Translations under genes and position numbers: made by a program
Origin: Sedimentibacter sp. SX930
Lineage (GTDB): Bacteria > Bacillota > Bacilli > Lactobacillales > Aerococcaceae
Assembly (NCBI GenBank): GCA_002155105.1
Contig: MUZD01000004.1
Location: 62,001-126,000, forward strand
DNA length: 64,000 nucleotides
Direction of reading: 5' to 3'
Part shown: piece by piece, positions 60,265 through 64,000 of the stretch
Position numbering within the stretch: the stretch's first letter is position 1
How the letters are laid out: the number at the start of each line of letters is the position of its first letter
Notes under the pieces: generated by a model
Databases searched by the model: none
The model's input: the letters and a program-made list of their open reading frames with translations, nothing else
What the model was told of the DNA's origin: nothing

Positions 60265-61635
60265 ATGGAAGGACAACTGATACTGATTCGGCATGGAAAC
60301 GCGGAAGAGCGTACGCCTGAAGGGGATGACTTCTACAGAAAACTGACGGAAGCAGGAGTGGAGGAGTTGACTGCGTTTCTGCCCGACATCGCACCCTTAC
60401 TGACCGAGGGCGGAAACCTGAAGATATGGACAAGCCCGTTGCTAAGGGCGCGCCAAACAGCTGAATTGGTGGCTGAAGCCACTTCCATCGAAGTGATCCA
60501 ACCGCAGGAGTTTTTGGCGACCGGCGATTACATTGCCTTCATGGAAGCATTGAAACAGGAGGACGATGGCTTCACCTTGGCGCTTGTCGGGCACGAACCG
60601 TATATGAGCAGCTGGACGAAAGAATTGATCGGTGCCGCGATTCCGTTCAAAAAAGGGGCGGTTGCATTGTTCACGGTCGATCTGACCGCGGAACCGATCG
60701 GAAATCTGGAGTGGCTTTTGGCGCCGGGGGAATCAGCGAAATGCAAACACGCAGACGTCTCCGATAAAAAACATGCGGCGGATAAGCATGAAGGGACCGC
60801 GGATTGCTGTCAGGGCGAGGGCGAAGACACTTTGTACGCTGCTATCATCAACGAACAGATGGCAGGCGTTCAGCATGCCTATGCGGCTTACCAACAGGAT
60901 CCGATCGAGCCGGAATCGGCGCATGCGCTTCGTGTCGCGATCCGCCAACTGCGGGCTTTGTTGAACTTCAACAAAGCGAACGGCGAGGAGAAATATTACC
61001 GGGAAGCGGGCGAAGACTGGCGTGACATCGCAACCACCTTCGGATACCTGCGCGAGCTGGATGTGCTGATGGAAGAATGCCGCGAACTGCGGGGGTTGTA
61101 TCCGGATATGCTGGCCGAGGACGGCCAGGTCATGAATTGGTTGCTGGAAGAGCGTCAAGGCGAACAGGACAGCATCCATGAATTGATCACAAGTGGCGCC
61201 TTGACCGAACGCATCCTGGATGCGGAAGCCGCAACTGCCCATTTCCTGAAATCCATCAACTTGGATGATGACCAGCAGAAAAAAGCGACAATCAAGAAAA
61301 TTGAAAAGATGAAGAAACGACTGATGCGCAAGTGGGAAGAAGTCGACTTCTCCAACCATGAACAGACCCACAGTCTGCGCATCAACGCCAAGAAACTGCG
61401 TTATGCCGCGACCTACCTCGCTCCGATTATGGGCGAGAAGGACAAGGACACCATCAAAGAGATGAAGAAAGTCCAGACCGCACTCGGTACGCTCTGCGAC
61501 TTCGACATCAACGGCCACCTGCTTTTGGAGATGGCCGATAAGACCGACGATCCCGAACTGCAGCACTACTTCAGAACACTCAGCGAACACCAATTCCAGC
61601 GCAGGGAAGCGATATTGAACGACGAAGCTGATTGA
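60265..61635 (+). CDS. Histidine phosphatase-CHAD fusion
   Basis: The 456-residue protein has an N-terminal SixA-like histidine phosphatase domain with LIRHG (His10 is the phospho-acceptor) and VGHEP (His110), then a short His/Cys linker (about 156-186, with Cys160, His162, His170, His175, Cys181, Cys182), then a CHAD domain (about 190-455; HALRVAIRQLRALLNFNKA, LRINAKKLRYAATYLA). CHAD helices bind polyphosphate by conserved His and Arg/Lys. Fusion suggests that the phosphatase acts on a polyphosphate-linked substrate. AAAGGAGG precedes ATG 60265. Confidence 0.88.
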   Translation: MEGQLILIRHGNAEERTPEGDDFYRKLTEAGVEELTAFLPDIAPLLTEGGNLKIWTSPLLRARQTAELVAEATSIEVIQPQEFLATGDYIAFMEALKQEDDGFTLALVGHEPYMSSWTKELIGAAIPFKKGAVALFTVDLTAEPIGNLEWLLAPGESAKCKHADVSDKKHAADKHEGTADCCQGEGEDTLYAAIINEQMAGVQHAYAAYQQDPIEPESAHALRVAIRQLRALLNFNKANGEEKYYREAGEDWRDIATTFGYLRELDVLMEECRELRGLYPDMLAEDGQVMNWLLEERQGEQDSIHELITSGALTERILDAEAATAHFLKSINLDDDQQKKATIKKIEKMKKRLMRKWEEVDFSNHEQTHSLRINAKKLRYAATYLAPIMGEKDKDTIKEMKKVQTALGTLCDFDINGHLLLEMADKTDDPELQHYFRTLSEHQFQRREAILNDEAD

Positions 61636-61657
61636 TCAATTTAAGAATATTTACTTA

Positions 61658-61693
61658 GGTCCATACTCGTTAGCGGGGTATGGATCTTTTTTT
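61658..61693 (+). terminator. Terminator after the CHAD gene
   Basis: GGTCCATAC pairs with GTATGGATC, followed by T7. Confidence 0.9.
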
Positions 61694-61716
61694 GCATTAA
61701 AAAAACCATTCAGATA

Positions 61717-61743
61717 TAAACAAAACAAAAAAGATACCGATTA
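61717..61743 (+). promoter_or_regulatory. Sigma-28 (SigD/FliA)-type promoter of the MCP gene
   Basis: TAAA (61717-61720), a 15-bp spacer and ACCGATTA (61736-61743), matching TAAA-N15-GCCGATAA. It lies about 30 bp before the start codon. Confidence 0.75.
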
Positions 61744-61773
61744 CAAACAAAGGGAAATGGAAGCAGCATAGAA

Positions 61774-63546
61774 ATGGGAGTGGGAAATTTGGAAGTAAGA
61801 GAAACTTTTATCAGCAATATCATGAGCAACAGTAAGAAAATAAATCTGCCAAAATTATTGAATTTTAAAAGTATCCGCATAAAATTGTTGGCTGGGTACT
61901 TCACTATCATTGCTTTGATAGCAATCTTAGGAGTCAACAGTTACGTGACGACGAAAGAGATCAATGATAACACAAAAGACATCATCGAAAAGGATATTAT
62001 TGTCCTGGAAAGCGGAGAAGACTACAAATTTCTGATTTCCCAACGGATTGCGGTGGCGCGTGCGTACTTGATGACCGGAGATGTGGCTTTCAAGGACATG
62101 TTTACTCAATTTACCGAACAGAGCGATGTTGCCAAAGCAGAAATATTGGCTATAGACAATTCAAAAAATGTTACTGCATTATTTGAAGCGAACGATCAGT
62201 GGGCCGAATTGATGGAATCGGATGTTCTCGCACAGTATCAAGCAGGCAATACAGAAGCAGCAGTGCTGACCATGGTGAACGTTGCGGATCCTGTCGTTCG
62301 CGAGCAGATTGATTCTGTAAGCGGAATGTTGGAAAGTAAAGTCCAGACGATCGATAAAAATGGCCACGAGATAATCGCGAGAGGTCAAAAATCGCTGATG
62401 CTTGTTGTTGCACTATCCGGGACTGCTGTAATTATGAGCATCGTGATTGCGTTCGTACTTTCAAATGAAATCTCCGGCAAAATCAAGCTTATCAAGGAGC
62501 GTATGGGCTTAATCGCTGATGGCAGATTAAATGTCGAGCCGATTGAAATAGCAGGCCGAGATGAACTGGCTGAGTTGGCAATCGCGACCAATACAATGCA
62601 TGAACAATTAACTGCAATTGTTGTCAATATCCTGGATTCATCTGAACAATTAGCAGGTCATAGTCAAGAATTGACTCAATCTGCAAATGAAGTGAAAATT
62701 GGGTCGGAGCAGGTTGCTTTAACCATGCAAGAATTGGCAACGGGATCCGAGGCTCAAGCGAGCAATGCCAGCGCACTTGCAAATGTCATGGAAACTTTTA
62801 ATGAAGAATTCAAAGTTGTTAACGAAAACTCATTGATCATTGCGGATGCGTCTCGTCAAGTGATCGATCAATCAAACGAGAGCGAACAGTTGATGGATTT
62901 ATCAAGTCAACAAATGGATAAAATAGAAACAATCATGAAACAAGCTGTGGTAAAAATGCAATCTTTGGAATTCCAAACGCAAGAAATCACGGCGCTGGTG
63001 AGATTGATCCAAAATATTGCAGACCAAACAAACCTGCTTGCTCTTAATGCAGCAATAGAAGCGGCACGAGCAGGTGAACATGGCAGAGGATTTGCAGTCG
63101 TAGCTGATGAAGTCCGGAAATTATCGGAGCAAGTCGCTGTTTCTGTAAAAGACATTACCGGATTTGTCGGAAAGATTCAGACTGAGTCCAGAGATGTGAG
63201 TGTATCCTTGGAGCAAGGATATACGGAGGTTAAAGCAGGAGCGGAACAAATCCAAAGAACAACAGATGTGTTGAATGAAATGGAAAGCTCATTAAACAAC
63301 ATGATCCAGAATATTCTGCTTGTTTCCGAAAAAATGTCCAGTCTGACGGAAAATACTGCAAGCATGAGTGTGGCGATTGAAGAAATAGCTTCCATTTCTC
63401 AAGAGTCTGCAGCGGGTGTCGAAGAGACTTCCGCAGCTACGCAGCAAATCAACAGTTCCATGGAAGAAGTATCCATCAATTCGGAACAGATTTCCGGTTT
63501 GGCAGAAATGCTGCATGCGATTGTTAACCACTTTAAATTCCAGTAA
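61774..63546 (+). CDS. Methyl-accepting chemotaxis protein
   Basis: The 590-residue receptor has TM1 (about 36-58), an extracytoplasmic four-helix-bundle sensor (about 59-206), TM2 (about 207-230), HAMP (about 231-285) and a long signalling coiled coil. The conserved tip is [41 protein letters not shown] (quoted in parts: [27 protein letters not shown]). The ligand is unknown. The start is uncertain: ATG 61774 or TTG 61789 behind GGGAG. It has its own sigma-28-type promoter. Confidence 0.93.
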   Translation: MGVGNLEVRETFISNIMSNSKKINLPKLLNFKSIRIKLLAGYFTIIALIAILGVNSYVTTKEINDNTKDIIEKDIIVLESGEDYKFLISQRIAVARAYLMTGDVAFKDMFTQFTEQSDVAKAEILAIDNSKNVTALFEANDQWAELMESDVLAQYQAGNTEAAVLTMVNVADPVVREQIDSVSGMLESKVQTIDKNGHEIIARGQKSLMLVVALSGTAVIMSIVIAFVLSNEISGKIKLIKERMGLIADGRLNVEPIEIAGRDELAELAIATNTMHEQLTAIVVNILDSSEQLAGHSQELTQSANEVKIGSEQVALTMQELATGSEAQASNASALANVMETFNEEFKVVNENSLIIADASRQVIDQSNESEQLMDLSSQQMDKIETIMKQAVVKMQSLEFQTQEITALVRLIQNIADQTNLLALNAAIEAARAGEHGRGFAVVADEVRKLSEQVAVSVKDITGFVGKIQTESRDVSVSLEQGYTEVKAGAEQIQRTTDVLNEMESSLNNMIQNILLVSEKMSSLTENTASMSVAIEEIASISQESAAGVEETSAATQQINSSMEEVSINSEQISGLAEMLHAIVNHFKFQ

Positions 63547-63562
63547 TAAAAAAATGATTCTC

Positions 63563-63593
63563 CCCGCCAAAAGTGATTTTGGCGGGTTTTTTT
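63563..63593 (+). terminator. Terminator after MCP gene
   Basis: CCCGCCAAAA pairs with TTTTGGCGGG around GTGA, followed by T7. Confidence 0.93.
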
Positions 63594-63664
63594 GAGCATA
63601 AATTCACTTTCCGAATAAAATCAAAGGGACTGTTGTATGAAAAACTGTAATTATGCAGAAGGAC

Positions 63665-63691
63665 TAAATAATTTCAAAAGAATGCCGATTA
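63665..63691 (+). promoter_or_regulatory. Sigma-28 (SigD/FliA)-type promoter of cheW
   Basis: TAAA (63665-63668), a 15-bp spacer and GCCGATTA (63684-63691), the same architecture as the MCP promoter. Confidence 0.78.
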
Positions 63692-63756
63692 AGATAAGAA
63701 TACCAGAATCATAAATAGTATGAATCATATACCAAAAAATTGATGGGAGTCACATC

Positions 63757-64000
63757 ATGAAAAAATTTATCGTGTTTATCTGCAGTCAGCAGCAATTCGC
63801 CATTCCAATTGAAATCATTGAGAAAATATTGCCTTTAGGAAAGGCAACCTTGATTCCGGAAGCTTCACCATACGTCAGTGGTGTTATCCAATACGCTGAA
63901 ACCACAATGCCTATCGTCGATCTGAGCAAGCGGCTCTTCGATAACGATATGGAGATTACGGAAAACGCCAAAATCATCGTCGTGTCCGACAATGAATTGA
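63757..64000 (+). CDS. CheW-like chemotaxis coupling protein (5' part)
   Basis: The first 81 codons are present; the gene continues past the right edge. The sequence MKKFIVFICSQQQFAIPIE, then VSGVIQYAETTMPIVDLSKRLF, has the CheW beta-barrel pattern (F-I--F-----FAIPI, V-G-I--R-----PIVDL). CheW links receptors to the CheA kinase. A gene with its own sigma-28-type promoter next to an MCP gene implies a motile host. A longer CheV-like protein cannot be excluded because the C-terminus is unseen. Confidence 0.82.
   Translation, partial: MKKFIVFICSQQQFAIPIEIIEKILPLGKATLIPEASPYVSGVIQYAETTMPIVDLSKRLFDNDMEITENAKIIVVSDNEL

Overview
The window is a chromosomal segment of a low-to-moderate GC Firmicute. 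Gram-positive ribosome binding sites (AAAGGAGG-like), frequent TTG and GTG starts, CcpA-type cre sites, a T-box in front of argS, an SstT transporter and an Enterococcus-like oxaloacetate decarboxylase locus point to Lactobacillales, probably a motile Carnobacteriaceae member such as Trichococcus. That name is inference. Nearly all of the window is intact core and metabolic DNA. I found no prophage, IS element or CRISPR array. Both edges cut genes: a UMF1-type MFS transporter on the left and a CheW protein on the right.

Layout. 1-5.7 kb: small accessory genes, namely a SOUL protein, a secreted barnase with its barstar inhibitor, a DHFR-like reductase, an AlkD-like protein, a hydrolase and a GNAT enzyme. 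5.7-13.3 kb: T-box plus argS, ClC antiporter, GyrI-like protein, MATE pump, NAD(P)-binding protein and methyltransferase. 13.4-16.6 kb: a cation/proton antiporter whose leader looks like a fluoride riboswitch, then a nucleotidyltransferase-like gene and a SIMPL protein. 16.8-26.5 kb: MurE-like ligase, an ABC-ATPase relic, M20 peptidase, PC4-like protein, MFS, macrodomain protein, zinc ribbon, DUF975, a TIM-barrel protein, SDR and a zinc metallopeptidase. 26.5-30.4 kb: a Zn/Cd P-type ATPase with its own metal-type operator, then an iron alcohol dehydrogenase.

30.6-38.9 kb is the clearest pathway: two overlapping GntR regulators, L(+)-tartrate dehydratase TtdAB, a multi-subunit sodium-pumping oxaloacetate decarboxylase (OadH?, OadD, OadB, a 43-residue OadG-like peptide, OadA) and a CitMHS-family carrier. 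Together they would import tartrate, dehydrate it to oxaloacetate and decarboxylate that to pyruvate while exporting Na+. A perfect inverted repeat precedes ttdA, and cre-like sites precede both ttdA and the carrier.

39-51 kb: HIRAN-domain protein, half-size AbrB-like membrane protein, a tandem array of 52-bp hairpins, DegV, UvrC, an MFS exporter, B12-dependent ribonucleotide reductase with paired NrdR boxes, and a run of zinc-less Sir2, Panacea antitoxin and PemK/MazF-like toxin. 51-55 kb: a three-gene surface locus headed by a sortase whose catalytic cysteine is replaced by tyrosine, then tRNA-Ser(CGA) and SstT. 55-58.4 kb: an amino-sugar PTS EIICB, NanE and a divergent RpiR regulator with cre and operator sites. 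58.7-64 kb: a second MATE pump, a histidine phosphatase-CHAD fusion, and the start of a chemotaxis locus (MCP, CheW) in which each gene has a sigma-28-type promoter.
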